Assembly: GCA_036386515.1 (NCBI GenBank)
Contig: DASVVO010000089.1
Coordinates: 1-64,000 of the forward strand
DNA: 64,000 nt
Direction of reading: 5' to 3'
From: JAIVJZ01 sp036386515
GTDB lineage: Bacteria; Acidobacteriota; Blastocatellia; Pyrinomonadales; Pyrinomonadaceae
Shown here: in pieces, positions 15,548 through 23,774 of the stretch
Layout of the letters: every line of letters begins with the position of its first letter
How positions within the stretch are numbered: position 1 is the stretch's first letter
Translations under genes and position numbers: made by a program
Notes under the pieces: generated by a model
Database searches by the model: none
What the model was told of the DNA's origin: nothing
What the model saw: only the letters and a program-made list of their open reading frames with translations

Positions 15548-16555
15548 ATGGAACTCATCACACCACACCGCGCGGGGGAATTGGCCGCCAGCTTCTCTGG
15601 GTGGCGCGTCGTCGTCTGGGGCGACGTGATGCTCGACGAATTCGTCTGGGGCGACGTGACGCGCATCTCGCCCGAAGCTCCCGTGCCGGTCGTGAACATC
15701 GGGCGCGAATCGGTGCGACTCGGCGGCGCGGCCAACGTGCTCGCCAATTTGATCGCGCTCGGCGCACAGGCCACGGTCGTCGGCGTCGTCGGGCATGACC
15801 GCGCGGGCGAACGCCTCTCCGACGCGCTCGAAGAGGCGGGCGCGCCGGGTGCGAACGTCGCCGCCGCCAGGCTCATCGTTGACGAGAGCCGCCCGACGAC
15901 GACGAAGACGCGCATCATCGCGCACAACCAACTCGTCGTGCGCGCCGACCGCGAACGGCGCACGCCCGTTGACGCCGCGATTGAAGCTCGCCTCGTCGAA
16001 ACGCTCCGCGCGGTTTTGCCGGAGGCCGACGCCTTCGTCGTCTCCGATTACGACAAGGGCGCGGTGACGCCGCGCGTGCTGGCCGAGATTCTGCCGCGCG
16101 CCTTCGAGCGAAACATTCCCGTGCTGATCGACCCGAAGATTCGCAACTTCGACGCCTATCGCCCGGCCACGCTCGTCACCCCCAACCACCACGAAGCCCT
16201 GCGCCTGACGAACACCGAAGACGACACCGATGCCGGGATGGCCGACGCCGCGCGCATCCTGCGCGACCGGCTCGGCTGCGAGGCGGTGCTCATCACGCGC
16301 GGCGAGCACGGCATGTTGCTCCTGGAAGGCGACGCCGCGCCCGTCTACGTGGCGACCGTGGCGCGCGAGGTCTACGACGTGACGGGCGCGGGCGACACCG
16401 TGATCGCGACGCTCGCCGCCGCGCTCGCCGCGGGCGCATCGCTCACGGAAGCCGCCGCGCTCGCCAACCACGCCGCCGGGATCGTCGTCGGCAAACTCGG
16501 CACGGCGACGGCCAGCGTCGAAGAGTTGATCAACTCCTTCAAGCCGGAAGACTGA
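15548..16555 (+). CDS. D-glycero-beta-D-manno-heptose-7-phosphate kinase (RfaE1/HldE N-domain type)
   Basis: 335-residue PfkB-family sugar kinase. It phosphorylates heptose-7-phosphate at C1 on the way to ADP-heptose. Diagnostic stretches are GDVMLDEFVWGDVTRISPE, APVPVV and RLGGAANVLANL near the N-terminus, and the ATP/catalytic motif DVTGAGDT with the base Asp283. Only the kinase domain is present; the cytidylyl/adenylyltransferase half found in fused HldE proteins is absent and must be encoded elsewhere. It fits with the GT9 gene upstream. Confidence 0.9.
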   Translation: MELITPHRAGELAASFSGWRVVVWGDVMLDEFVWGDVTRISPEAPVPVVNIGRESVRLGGAANVLANLIALGAQATVVGVVGHDRAGERLSDALEEAGAPGANVAAARLIVDESRPTTTKTRIIAHNQLVVRADRERRTPVDAAIEARLVETLRAVLPEADAFVVSDYDKGAVTPRVLAEILPRAFERNIPVLIDPKIRNFDAYRPATLVTPNHHEALRLTNTEDDTDAGMADAARILRDRLGCEAVLITRGEHGMLLLEGDAAPVYVATVAREVYDVTGAGDTVIATLAAALAAGASLTEAAALANHAAGIVVGKLGTATASVEELINSFKPED

Positions 16556-16706
16556 GAGGCCGCCCGACGCCTCTCGACGCGAACGATTGGCCGGGGAGGC
16601 GGGACAAGTTCGCCGCCCGCTCAATTCAAGCGACCGCCCGCATTTAAGAATCCGAACCGGAGACGGGACGAGATAAGTCTCGCCCGTTAGTTTGAACATC
16701 ATCCGC

Positions 16707-18548
16707 ATGCTTATGGCTCTGAAAAAAAGTTTAACCGCCCGCTTCACCTCGACGCTGTTGCTGCTGGCGTTCATCGCCAACCCGTTTGTCGCCGGTGCGC
16801 GCGCGCAAGAGGCGCAACGCGAACGCCGCGTCGGGCAGACGCCCGCGTCCCCGGTCGCCGCGACTCCGACGCCGACACCGCAGCCGCGCGCGACGCCGCA
16901 GCCGCGCCCGACGCCGACTTCGACGCTGACCCCGACGCCGACTCCGACGCCGACGCCCGCCCCGATAGCGGCGGTTCCCCCGGCGCGTTCGCTCGAAGCC
17001 TTGCGGACAGGGATCGCGGAGGTGTTGCGCGCGCCGGAGCTTGCGCCCGCGCTGGTCGGCCTCAAGGTCGTCTCGCTCGACACGGGGCGCGTGTTGTTTG
17101 AAGAGAACGCGGGGAAACTGCTCGTGCCCGCGTCGAACATGAAGCTCTACACGGTCGCCGCCGCGCTCGATCAACTCGGCGCGGACTACCGTTTCACCAC
17201 CTCCGTCTACGCGCAGGAGTTGCCCGACAGGAAAGGCAAACTGCGCGGCGACCTCGTCCTCTACGGGCGCGGCGACCCGACCTTCGCCACGCGCTTCACG
17301 GGCGGCGACTACTACAAGGCGATTGACGAACTGGCGGCGCGCGTCGTGGCGGCGGGCGTCCGGCAGGTCGAGGGCGACATCGTCGGCGACGAAAGTTATT
17401 TCGCGGGGCCGCCGCGCTCGCCCGGCTGGGAATGGGACGACCTACAGTGGTACTACGGCGCGGACGTGAGCGCGCTCACCGTCAACGACAACGCTCTCGA
17501 TCTCTCCGTCAAACCCGGCGCGCGGGCGGGCGGCGCGGCCGTCGTCACCACCGGCCCCACGAGTCCCGTCGTCCGCGTCGTCGTCACACGCGATAAAGAA
17601 GAGGTGACCGACGCGCCGCACTTCCTGACCTTCGTCAATCGCGTCACGACCGCGCCGCGCGGCGCGAAGCGAGACATCAGCGTGCATCGCCCGCTCGGTC
17701 AAAGTCTGATCGAGGTTTCCGGGCAGATCGCCGAAGACGATCCGGGCTACACGGGCAGCGTCTCCGCCGCGCGCCCCGCCCTGCTGTTCACCTCGATGCT
17801 GCGCGCCGCGCTGGAAAAGCAGGGCGTCTCCATCAAAGGGCGCACGCGCATCGTTGACGCGCCCATGCGGCCGAAGCAGCCCGAATCGTCGCCCGTCGCG
17901 GGACAACCGCAGCCGCCGCCGTTGACGGCCGTCGCAGGTCAGCCGGTGATCAATCCCTACCCGGTCGAAATCGCCAGGCGCGAGTCGCCGCCCTTCGCCG
18001 AGATCGCGGCGCACACTTTGAAGCCGAGCCAGAACCTCTACACGGAACTCATCCTGCGCACGCTCGGCAAACACTCTCCCTCGACCGACCCGCGGCTGAC
18101 GACCGCGGAGGCCGGGCTATCGGTCGTCAGAACTTTTCTGAGCGGGGCGGGCGTCAACACGGCGCACCTCGCCTTCGTCGATGGTTCGGGGCTGGCGCGG
18201 CAGAACCTCATCACGGCCGAGTCAACCGTCCAACTGCTCACGTACATGAGCAAGCACCGGCACGCGCTTGCCTGGCGCGACGCGCAGCCCGTGGCGGGCG
18301 TGGACGGCACGCTGCGCGGGCGCATGCGCAACACGGCGGCGGCCGGAAACCTGCGCGCCAAGACCGGCACGCTCAACAACGTCTCCGGCCTCTCCGGCTA
18401 CGTCACCAGCGCGGCGGGCGAACGCCTCGCCTTCTCCATCATCGTCAACCATTATCCCGACGACAACCGGCCGCGCCAGAATTACATGGACGCCATCGCC
18501 GTCATGCTCGCTTCCTTCGCGGCAAAATCAACGGAGGGTGACAAGTGA
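16707..18548 (+). CDS. dacB: D-alanyl-D-alanine carboxypeptidase/endopeptidase, PBP4 (DacB) type
   Basis: Periplasmic penicillin-binding protein of family S13 that trims or cleaves peptidoglycan cross-links. After a signal peptide comes a long low-complexity Thr-Pro linker (about residues 50-90), then the serine enzyme domain. The active-site SxxK is PASNMKLY (Ser143 from this start), and KTG lies in RAKTGTLNNVSGLSGY (Lys552). DGSGLARQNLIT is the family block before it. The start is uncertain: ATG 16707 and 16713 are both possible and no clear RBS is seen. The stop codon lies inside the heptad repeat that follows. Confidence 0.9.
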   Translation: MLMALKKSLTARFTSTLLLLAFIANPFVAGARAQEAQRERRVGQTPASPVAATPTPTPQPRATPQPRPTPTSTLTPTPTPTPTPAPIAAVPPARSLEALRTGIAEVLRAPELAPALVGLKVVSLDTGRVLFEENAGKLLVPASNMKLYTVAAALDQLGADYRFTTSVYAQELPDRKGKLRGDLVLYGRGDPTFATRFTGGDYYKAIDELAARVVAAGVRQVEGDIVGDESYFAGPPRSPGWEWDDLQWYYGADVSALTVNDNALDLSVKPGARAGGAAVVTTGPTSPVVRVVVTRDKEEVTDAPHFLTFVNRVTTAPRGAKRDISVHRPLGQSLIEVSGQIAEDDPGYTGSVSAARPALLFTSMLRAALEKQGVSIKGRTRIVDAPMRPKQPESSPVAGQPQPPPLTAVAGQPVINPYPVEIARRESPPFAEIAAHTLKPSQNLYTELILRTLGKHSPSTDPRLTTAEAGLSVVRTFLSGAGVNTAHLAFVDGSGLARQNLITAESTVQLLTYMSKHRHALAWRDAQPVAGVDGTLRGRMRNTAAAGNLRAKTGTLNNVSGLSGYVTSAAGERLAFSIIVNHYPDDNRPRQNYMDAIAVMLASFAAKSTEGDK

Positions 18549-18697
18549 GGGGTGACAAGTGAGGGGTGACAGGTGACGGGTGACAGGTGACAGGATTAAA
18601 TCCGGTCTACTCCTGTCACCTGTCACCCGTCACCTATCACTTGTTACCTGTCACCTGTCACCTGTCACCTGTCACCTGTCACCTGTTACCCGTCACG
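18538..18697. repeat. Heptad hairpin repeat, GTGACAG type
   Basis: Eight left units of the form GTGACAG/GTGAGGG (18538-18593) face twelve right units of the form CTGTCAC (18613-18696), all in perfect 7-base phase, with about 19 bp between. The arms can pair along their whole length. The first two left units encode the last codons and stop of dacB. The right arm ends 9 bp before dapF. Confidence 0.95.
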
Positions 18698-18704
18698 GCC
18701 TTTT

Positions 18705-19574
18705 ATGCATTTCGTTAAGTTCCACGGCTACGGCAACGATTACATCGTGTGCGAGGCGGGTGAGTTGGCGGGCGTGCGAGACGTGCCGGAGTTCGTGCGG
18801 CGCGCGTGCGACAGACATTACGGCGTGGGAGGCGACGGCGTGGCGACGCTCGAAGCGGCGGCCGGGGACGGCGCGGCCGATTTCGTCCTGCGCATCTTCA
18901 ACCCGGACGGGAGCGAGGCGGCCATGTCGGGCAACGGCTCGCGCTCGGCGGCCTCCTTTCTCTACTTTCAAGGCTTGTGGCGCAGCGACGAGTTGCGCCT
19001 CTCGACAAAGGCGGGCGTCAAACTTTACCGGCTGCTGGACGATGACGGGCGCGGCCGTTATCGCTTCGCGGCCGAGATCGGCCGCCCCGCCCTCGACAGC
19101 GCGGCGATCCCGATGCAGACGGGCGAGCCGCGCGAACAGGTCTTGGATTTCCCGTTGCAGTTGGAGACGGGCGAGGTTGTGCGGCTGACGGCGTTGCAGA
19201 TGTGCAACCCGAACGCCTGCGTCTTCGTGGACGATTTCGAGCGGGCGGACTGGCGTCGCGTGGGGCGTGCCGTCGAGTCGCACCCGCAATTTCCGCAGCG
19301 AACGAACGTGGAATTCGTGCGCGTGCGCGACCGCCGGACGATCGAGGTGCGCGTCTATGAACGCGGCGTCGGGCCGACGCTCTCCTCCGGCACCGGCGCG
19401 TGCGCCGCGGCGGTCGCCTCCTGCCTGAACGAACTGACGGACAGGCGCGTCGGCGTCGAGATGGAAGGCGGCCGTCTCGAAGTCGAATGGCGCGACGACG
19501 GCGAAGTGCTGCTGACGGGCGAAGCCGAAGTCATCTATCGCGGCGAGTGGCTCAGAGGAACGGCTGAGGGATGA
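18705..19574 (+). CDS. dapF: Diaminopimelate epimerase-like protein lacking one catalytic cysteine
   Basis: 289-residue DapF-fold protein. DapF interconverts LL- and meso-diaminopimelate for lysine and peptidoglycan using two cysteines. The N-terminal FHGYGNDYIV, HYGVGGDG and FNPDGSEA blocks are present, and the second active-site loop SSGTGACAAAVAS keeps Cys233. The first loop, normally CGNGxRC, reads MSGNGSRS: Ser75 and Ser81 replace both cysteines (codons TCG at 18927 and TCG at 18945). So either this is a weak or one-base epimerase, or a DapF homologue with another substrate. The rest of the sequence looks under normal constraint. It lies between wall genes. Confidence 0.8.
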   Translation: MHFVKFHGYGNDYIVCEAGELAGVRDVPEFVRRACDRHYGVGGDGVATLEAAAGDGAADFVLRIFNPDGSEAAMSGNGSRSAASFLYFQGLWRSDELRLSTKAGVKLYRLLDDDGRGRYRFAAEIGRPALDSAAIPMQTGEPREQVLDFPLQLETGEVVRLTALQMCNPNACVFVDDFERADWRRVGRAVESHPQFPQRTNVEFVRVRDRRTIEVRVYERGVGPTLSSGTGACAAAVASCLNELTDRRVGVEMEGGRLEVEWRDDGEVLLTGEAEVIYRGEWLRGTAEG

Positions 19575-19588
19575 GGAAGAAATTGTTC

Positions 19589-19683
19589 TTTGTCCGTGGT
19601 CAGTTGTCCGTTGTATCTGGTCATCACACAAGTTGCTAAAGACGGATTTGAACAACTGACTACGGACGACTGACAACTGACAG
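19589..19683. repeat. Heptad hairpin repeat, CAACTGA type (copy 1)
   Basis: Left arm has GTCCGTG, GTCAGTT, GTCCGTT units; right arm has GAACAAC, TGACTAC, GGACGAC, TGACAAC in 7-base steps. The central part CAAGTTGCTAAAGAC is shared with the copy at 39795-39886, so the two descend from one element. Confidence 0.85.
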
Positions 19684-19815
19684 CCTTTCATCCTCTATCA
19701 CAAATCTGTGTCGTCGCGGGTGGACAGCCCGCAGGGGCTTGTGTTAGCCTCATTTACGTAACAGGCGGACAGTCAAATGTTCGCTTGTTTTTGTTTTTAG
19801 TCAACGCTCTTTTCG

Positions 19816-19917
19816 GCGTCAGTGCATCAAGGATGCAATCCCCACTCGGGCTGACGATTAGTGTTAAGACCTCCTAGAGCCAGAGGTCGAGTCCCTGTAA
19901 AACCTCGCAGGACTCGC
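19816..19917 (+). ncRNA. Candidate structured leader RNA of the 3D-domain gene
   Basis: Three nested or adjacent hairpins precede the wall-protein gene. A three-way-junction-like fold: CGTCAG/CTGACG (19817-19822 with 19851-19856) enclosing TGCATC/GATGCA and a CCC/GGG arm. Then GACCTC/GAGGTC (19868-19873 with 19883-19888), and CGAGTC...CTG/CAG...GACTCG (19888-19916). Known leaders of such wall genes bind c-di-AMP, but the conserved words of that riboswitch are not visible here. Class unknown. Confidence 0.4.
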
Positions 19918-19960
19918 GCGCCGCCGGAAAGACTTCATCGGAACAGGAGAACCGACAAAA

Positions 19961-20584
19961 ATGCTGAAATCCCTCTTTGGAGGGGGCGCTGTGATCACAG
20001 CCGCGCTCCTTCTGTGTTCTTTGACTTTTTACTCCCAGACGCTAATCTCAGGAAACAAACCGTCCACCCAGGACTCGCGGACGACGGCCAACCGGACGAT
20101 CATCACCGTCACACACGAAAGCGGAATGCTCTCCGGTTCACTCGCGGCGGCCATGCCTTTCATCGCCATCGCCGGAGTTTCCAAAGAAGCCGAAGCGGCT
20201 CCGACCGCCGATGCGCCCGCTGCCCCGTCTCCCAAGTTGAAGACCGGCGACGCGAACCTCGCTCCCGTGCCGCCGCAGAGCTTCACCGCGACAGCCTACG
20301 CGCTGCCCGGACGCACCGCGAGCGGCCACCCTGTGCGTCGTGGCTTGATTGCCGCCGACCGCTCGTTGCCGCTCGGCACGCGCGTCCGTCTCGACGCCGG
20401 ACACTACAGCGGCGAGTACGTCGTGGCCGACCGCGGCGGAAAGGTTCGCGGCCGTCTCATAGACATCTGGGTTCCCAGCAACGGCGAAGCCCTCCGCTTC
20501 GGCCGTCGCCCCGTCAAGCTGACGATCCTCAGCTACGGCGCGAAGAAAGCCAAACGCCCCGAAAAACGGGCTGATGGCCGGTAA
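19961..20584 (+). CDS. Secreted 3D-domain (RlpA-like double-psi beta-barrel) protein
   Basis: 207-residue exported protein. Residues 1-30 form a signal or anchor segment; a second hydrophobic stretch lies at about 57-73. The C-terminal 3D domain (about 106-195) carries the three aspartates that name it: Asp133 in LIAADRSLPLGT, Asp157 in VVADRGG and Asp168 in LIDIWVP. This fold is shared by RlpA and MltA and by resuscitation-promoting wall proteins, so it probably acts on or binds peptidoglycan glycan strands. ATG 19961 follows a GGAACAGGAG region. It lies behind a structured leader and ahead of an intrinsic terminator, so it is a single-gene transcript. Confidence 0.8.
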   Translation: MLKSLFGGGAVITAALLLCSLTFYSQTLISGNKPSTQDSRTTANRTIITVTHESGMLSGSLAAAMPFIAIAGVSKEAEAAPTADAPAAPSPKLKTGDANLAPVPPQSFTATAYALPGRTASGHPVRRGLIAADRSLPLGTRVRLDAGHYSGEYVVADRGGKVRGRLIDIWVPSNGEALRFGRRPVKLTILSYGAKKAKRPEKRADGR

Positions 20585-20621
20585 CGCTTCCCTCCGGGTG
20601 GCAATTAAAACAAAGGAAAAC

Positions 20622-20653
20622 AAAGGCCGCTGTCTTAACTGACAGCGGCCTTT
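20622..20653 (+). terminator. Intrinsic terminator after the 3D-domain gene
   Basis: Perfect 13-bp arms AAAGGCCGCTGTC and GACAGCGGCCTTT with loop TTAACT, ending in TTT and an AT-rich tail. Confidence 0.8.
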
Positions 20654-20791
20654 GAATTTTCCGGCGGGCGCGGCCGCCCGGTCGCGCCGGGGCGCTAGAC
20701 GTTGCGGCGCGCGGCGCGGCGCGGTTAAGATGCCTCGCACCGAAAAGCAAGCACAATTTTGAAGGCCGACTCTCGCACACCGCAAAGACAG

Positions 20792-21841
20792 ATGGAAGAT
20801 GCCCGGAATACGTCTCTGCCCGCGCCGCTCGTCGAAGTCACGCGCGGCTCGATCACCGAATCGCGCCACCGCGGCCACGTCGTCGCCGTGGACGGCGACG
20901 GGCAGATAGTCGCCCAACTCGGCGCGCCCGAAATTGTCACCTACCTGCGTTCTTCCGCCAAGCCGCTCCAGGCCGTTCCGCTCATCTCGACGGGCGCGGC
21001 CGAGCGTTTCAACTTCACCCCGGAGGAGATCGCCGTCGCCTGCGGCTCGCACAGCGGCGAACCCATCCACGAAGAGACGGTCGCCGCGATGCTCGGCAAA
21101 ATCGGGTTGAGTGCGGGCGCGCTCAAGTGCGGCGTCCACGAGCCGTTCGACAAAGAGGTGGCGGAAGAGTTGCGCGGGCGCGGCGAGAAACCGCGCGTCT
21201 TGCAGAACAACTGCTCCGGCAAGCACACAGGGATGCTCGCTCTCGCCCTGCACCTCGGCGGCGCGCCCGAAACTTACGACCAACCGGACAACCCCGCCCA
21301 ACTCGCCATCGCCCACACGGTCGCGCAATTTTCCGGCGTGCCCTTAGACGACATCGCGGTCGGCGTTGACGGCTGCGGCGTGCCGGTCTTCGGCGTCTCG
21401 GTGCGCGCGATGGCCTTGACGTACGCACGCCTCGTCGCGCCGCCCGGCGTTTTCGACGCGGAGACGCGCGACGCCTGCGCGCGCATCGTCGCGGCGATGC
21501 GCGCCCATCCGCAACTCGTCGGCGGCACGCGCAAGCGGCTCGACACGGAATTGATGCGCGCCGCCGGGGGCATCGTCTCGAAGGTCGGCGCGGAAGGGGT
21601 CTACACGGTGGGCGTCGAGCCTTCAGCACGCTGGCCGCGCGGCCTGGGACTCGCCCTTAAAGTCGAGGATGGCGAGGACAGGCGCGCCCGCCCCACGGTC
21701 GTGATCGAATCGCTCAGACAACTCGGCGCGCTCGACGCCGCCGCGCTCGAACGTCTCGCCCCTTATTCGAAATTCGTCGTGCGCAACCATCGCGGCGACG
21801 AGGTCGGGGAAGTTCGCGCCTCTTTCGAGTTGAAGCGGTGA
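20792..21841 (+). CDS. L-asparaginase II family protein
   Basis: 349-residue enzyme of the asparaginase II family (Rhizobium AnsA type, unrelated to E. coli AnsB), expected to hydrolyse L-asparagine to aspartate and ammonia. Family blocks seen: VEVTRGSITESRHRGHV at the N-terminus, YLRSSAKPLQAVPL with the Ser-x-x-Lys pair, CGSHSGEPIHEE, NNCSGKHTGML and VDGCGVPVFG. These contain the Ser-Lys and Cys residues described for the family's active site. I chose ATG 20792; a TTG at 20759 is an alternative. It is monocistronic as far as can be seen and is followed by 600 bp without protein genes. Confidence 0.9.
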   Translation: MEDARNTSLPAPLVEVTRGSITESRHRGHVVAVDGDGQIVAQLGAPEIVTYLRSSAKPLQAVPLISTGAAERFNFTPEEIAVACGSHSGEPIHEETVAAMLGKIGLSAGALKCGVHEPFDKEVAEELRGRGEKPRVLQNNCSGKHTGMLALALHLGGAPETYDQPDNPAQLAIAHTVAQFSGVPLDDIAVGVDGCGVPVFGVSVRAMALTYARLVAPPGVFDAETRDACARIVAAMRAHPQLVGGTRKRLDTELMRAAGGIVSKVGAEGVYTVGVEPSARWPRGLGLALKVEDGEDRRARPTVVIESLRQLGALDAAALERLAPYSKFVVRNHRGDEVGEVRASFELKR

Positions 21842-22109
21842 AAAAAAATTGCGGCGCGGTGAAGTTTGCAGGGGTCTGGAACGACGCTAAATCGGCCGGT
21901 TCGCCTGTTTTGCGAACTGAAATGATTCAAGCGTACATAGGGGGAGTATAAAAATCGTGCAGATTTCCGGCGAGGCTGAAAGCGGAACGATTGACGGGCG
22001 AGAGCGGCCGAAAACTCCTGACGCCCATTTTTATTGGCGGAAATTTGGATTTCAAAAGCCGACGGGCGGGCTGAAGATTTGTGGCATGGCCGTTGCCAAG
22101 AGTAAGAAC

Positions 22110-22415
22110 AGTTAATATTGATAATTGAGTAGATAGTGTTATCGGGTTGGCTCGGAGACGGCAGTGAGTGATAGCTTTGGGGGAGGCTTTCTCTCACTTC
22201 ATGTCGGTAACGGTTCTTTGGGGGAACGGAAACGTTACGGGCAAGCGGTCGAAGAGCTTTGGTTGCTGGGTTGCCGGTCACCGTCTGTAGTGCTTTGGGG
22301 GAACGCTACAGGCAGTCCGGCAATCCGCAAACTCATTGAGTGATAACGCTGCGAAGTGCTACAAAGTAAAAAAGCGCGGTGAGTGTTGGGGGACACTTGC
22401 CGCGCTTTTTTACGT
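22110..22415 (+). ncRNA. Candidate small RNA with four G5-loop hairpins
   Basis: Four stem-loops in series, each with five G in the loop: 22163-22198 (AGTGAG/CTCACT, loop TTTGGGGGAG), 22207-22238 (GTAACG/CGTTAC plus GTTC/GAAC, loop TTTGGGG), 22271-22323 (TTGCCGG/CCGGCAA enclosing CTGTAG/CTACAG, loop with TTTGGGGGAA), and 22366-22413. The last is an intrinsic terminator. The repeated loop TTTGGGGGAA inside unrelated stems argues for selection on the loop. The left boundary is a guess from an AT-rich stretch at 22110-22128. No reading frame fits. On the other strand the terminator would come first, so the plus strand is favoured. Confidence 0.6.
22366..22413. terminator. Strong intrinsic terminator (bidirectional)
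   Basis: Perfect 14-bp outer arms GTAAAAAAGCGCGG and CCGCGCTTTTTTAC, with an inner AGTGT/ACACT stem and loop TGGGGG. The A6/T6 ends make it work in both directions: for the candidate small RNA and for the gene ending at 22468 on the other strand. Confidence 0.85.
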
Positions 22416-22467
22416 TTACCGCTCACGGTCGCCCTCCGGCGACCTCAAAACCGACGCCCATCCTGGC

Positions 22468-23655
22468 TTATCTCACTTTATCGCCCTGTCCGATCAGGCG
22501 CGCCGCGTTGTTCTGCGCGCTCATCTCGTCAATATTGAGGCGCAGCATGCCGCCCGCGTCCGAAAACTTTTCGGTGAGCGCGGCCTGCGCGCGTCGGCGC
22601 ATGAAAATCCAGCCGCCGAAGAGGCCGCCGATGCTGAGGCAGACGACGATCGCGAGTCCCGTCGCCTTCACCGTGTTGACGATGACGCTCGTCGACATGT
22701 TCAGCCACGCGCGATTCGCGCGTTCGACGGCGTAGGGATTCTCGCCGAGCCAGCGCACGTCCTTCTCATAAGTCACTTTATCGACCAACCCGGCCGCGGC
22801 CTGCTCGTTTGGCGCGTCGAAGACGAACACGGCGTAATTGCCGACCCGGCGGTAAGCGGCGGGCGCGAGTTTGCCCTCGCCCGGCAGCGCGGCAATGCGC
22901 GCCTTGATGGCGGCATCCGCCTCGGAGGCCAACTGCGGCGTCGCATACTCGACGATCAGGAGTCGCGCGCCTCCCTCGTAGGTCGCCGACACCGCCTCCG
23001 TCCCGGCGTCGAAAGAGACGACATCGAGCGCGGCTTGTCCCGGCACGAGTTCCTTGAGCGCGGGCTGCGTCAGGACGTAAACGGCGCGCCCCTCGGCCGT
23101 CTCCCAATCGGGCAGATGTTTGACGAGGACGGGAATTTCACCCGAGCCTTCGTCGAGCGGCTCCGCCAGGGCGCGGGCAAAATCCACCAGCCCGCCGCCG
23201 TCCGTCACCGGCGAACTCTTGACGAAAACGAACGTCGAGCCTTTGGAAAAAGAGACGCCCTCCGGACTCGCGATTGCGCCCGTCCCGATGCCCGCCAAAG
23301 TTCTGACCGAGCCTTCCTGCGCCCTCGCGCTTTGCGTCAGGCGTGCATGGCTCAACAGCGAGTAGGCTTCGCTGTCCGAGCGTGTGCGGTAAAGTTGAAC
23401 GTCGAACTTCTCCCCGTTCGCGCCGGTATAGGAGCGCGCCGCAGGCTGCGCTTCGTTCAGCCACAGCGGGTTGATGAACTCCGGGGCTTTCTGTTTGACT
23501 TTCAGGTCGAGCGCGCCCGCCGCCCGCGCGTCGCCCACCTTGCCGGGCAGCAACCTGGCGAATTCTTCGGCGGGCGTGCTCGCTGTCGCCGCCACGGTCA
23601 GGAGCAGCAACAGCGAGCAGGCGGAAAAGAGTCTGGCAACAAATGAGACAGGCAT
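22468..23655 (-). CDS. Secreted/membrane hypothetical protein (DUF6599-like)
   Basis: 395-residue protein with an N-terminal signal peptide (residues about 5-25, ARLFSACSLLLLLTVAATA) followed by AEEFARLLPGKVGDARAAG, which resembles the start of DUF6599 proteins of acidobacteria. A large exported domain follows, and a single membrane helix sits near the C-terminus (about 330-355, VKATGLAIVVCLSIGGLFGGW) with a short basic cytosolic tail (MRRRAQAAL). The ATG at 23655 is preceded by AAGGGA. Function unknown. The downstream terminator is shared with the facing small-RNA candidate. The family name is from memory and is only a moderate call. Confidence 0.7.
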   Translation of the reverse strand: MPVSFVARLFSACSLLLLLTVAATASTPAEEFARLLPGKVGDARAAGALDLKVKQKAPEFINPLWLNEAQPAARSYTGANGEKFDVQLYRTRSDSEAYSLLSHARLTQSARAQEGSVRTLAGIGTGAIASPEGVSFSKGSTFVFVKSSPVTDGGGLVDFARALAEPLDEGSGEIPVLVKHLPDWETAEGRAVYVLTQPALKELVPGQAALDVVSFDAGTEAVSATYEGGARLLIVEYATPQLASEADAAIKARIAALPGEGKLAPAAYRRVGNYAVFVFDAPNEQAAAGLVDKVTYEKDVRWLGENPYAVERANRAWLNMSTSVIVNTVKATGLAIVVCLSIGGLFGGWIFMRRRAQAALTEKFSDAGGMLRLNIDEMSAQNNAARLIGQGDKVR

Positions 23656-23774
23656 CGAAAATTCCCTTAACTTATTGGAACCGCAAAAATTAAAACTTGA
23701 CCGGCGACGGGTGTTTTGATGCCCGCCGCAACACGCTCGTTGTGTTGAGGTTAATAGTAACCGCCGGGGCTGAT

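Noticed and set aside
18538..18697. Possible CRISPR array because of regular tandem repeats
   Set aside because: Units are 7 bp, without spacers, and the two halves are inverted; no cas genes nearby.
19816..19917. c-di-AMP (ydaO) or c-di-GMP riboswitch before the 3D-domain gene
   Set aside because: The gene type fits, but I could not find the conserved core words of either class, so it is reported only as an unclassified structured leader.
22336..23646. 436-codon plus-strand frame over the DUF6599-like gene
   Set aside because: It begins inside the terminator hairpin and is antisense to a gene with signal peptide, RBS and membrane helix.
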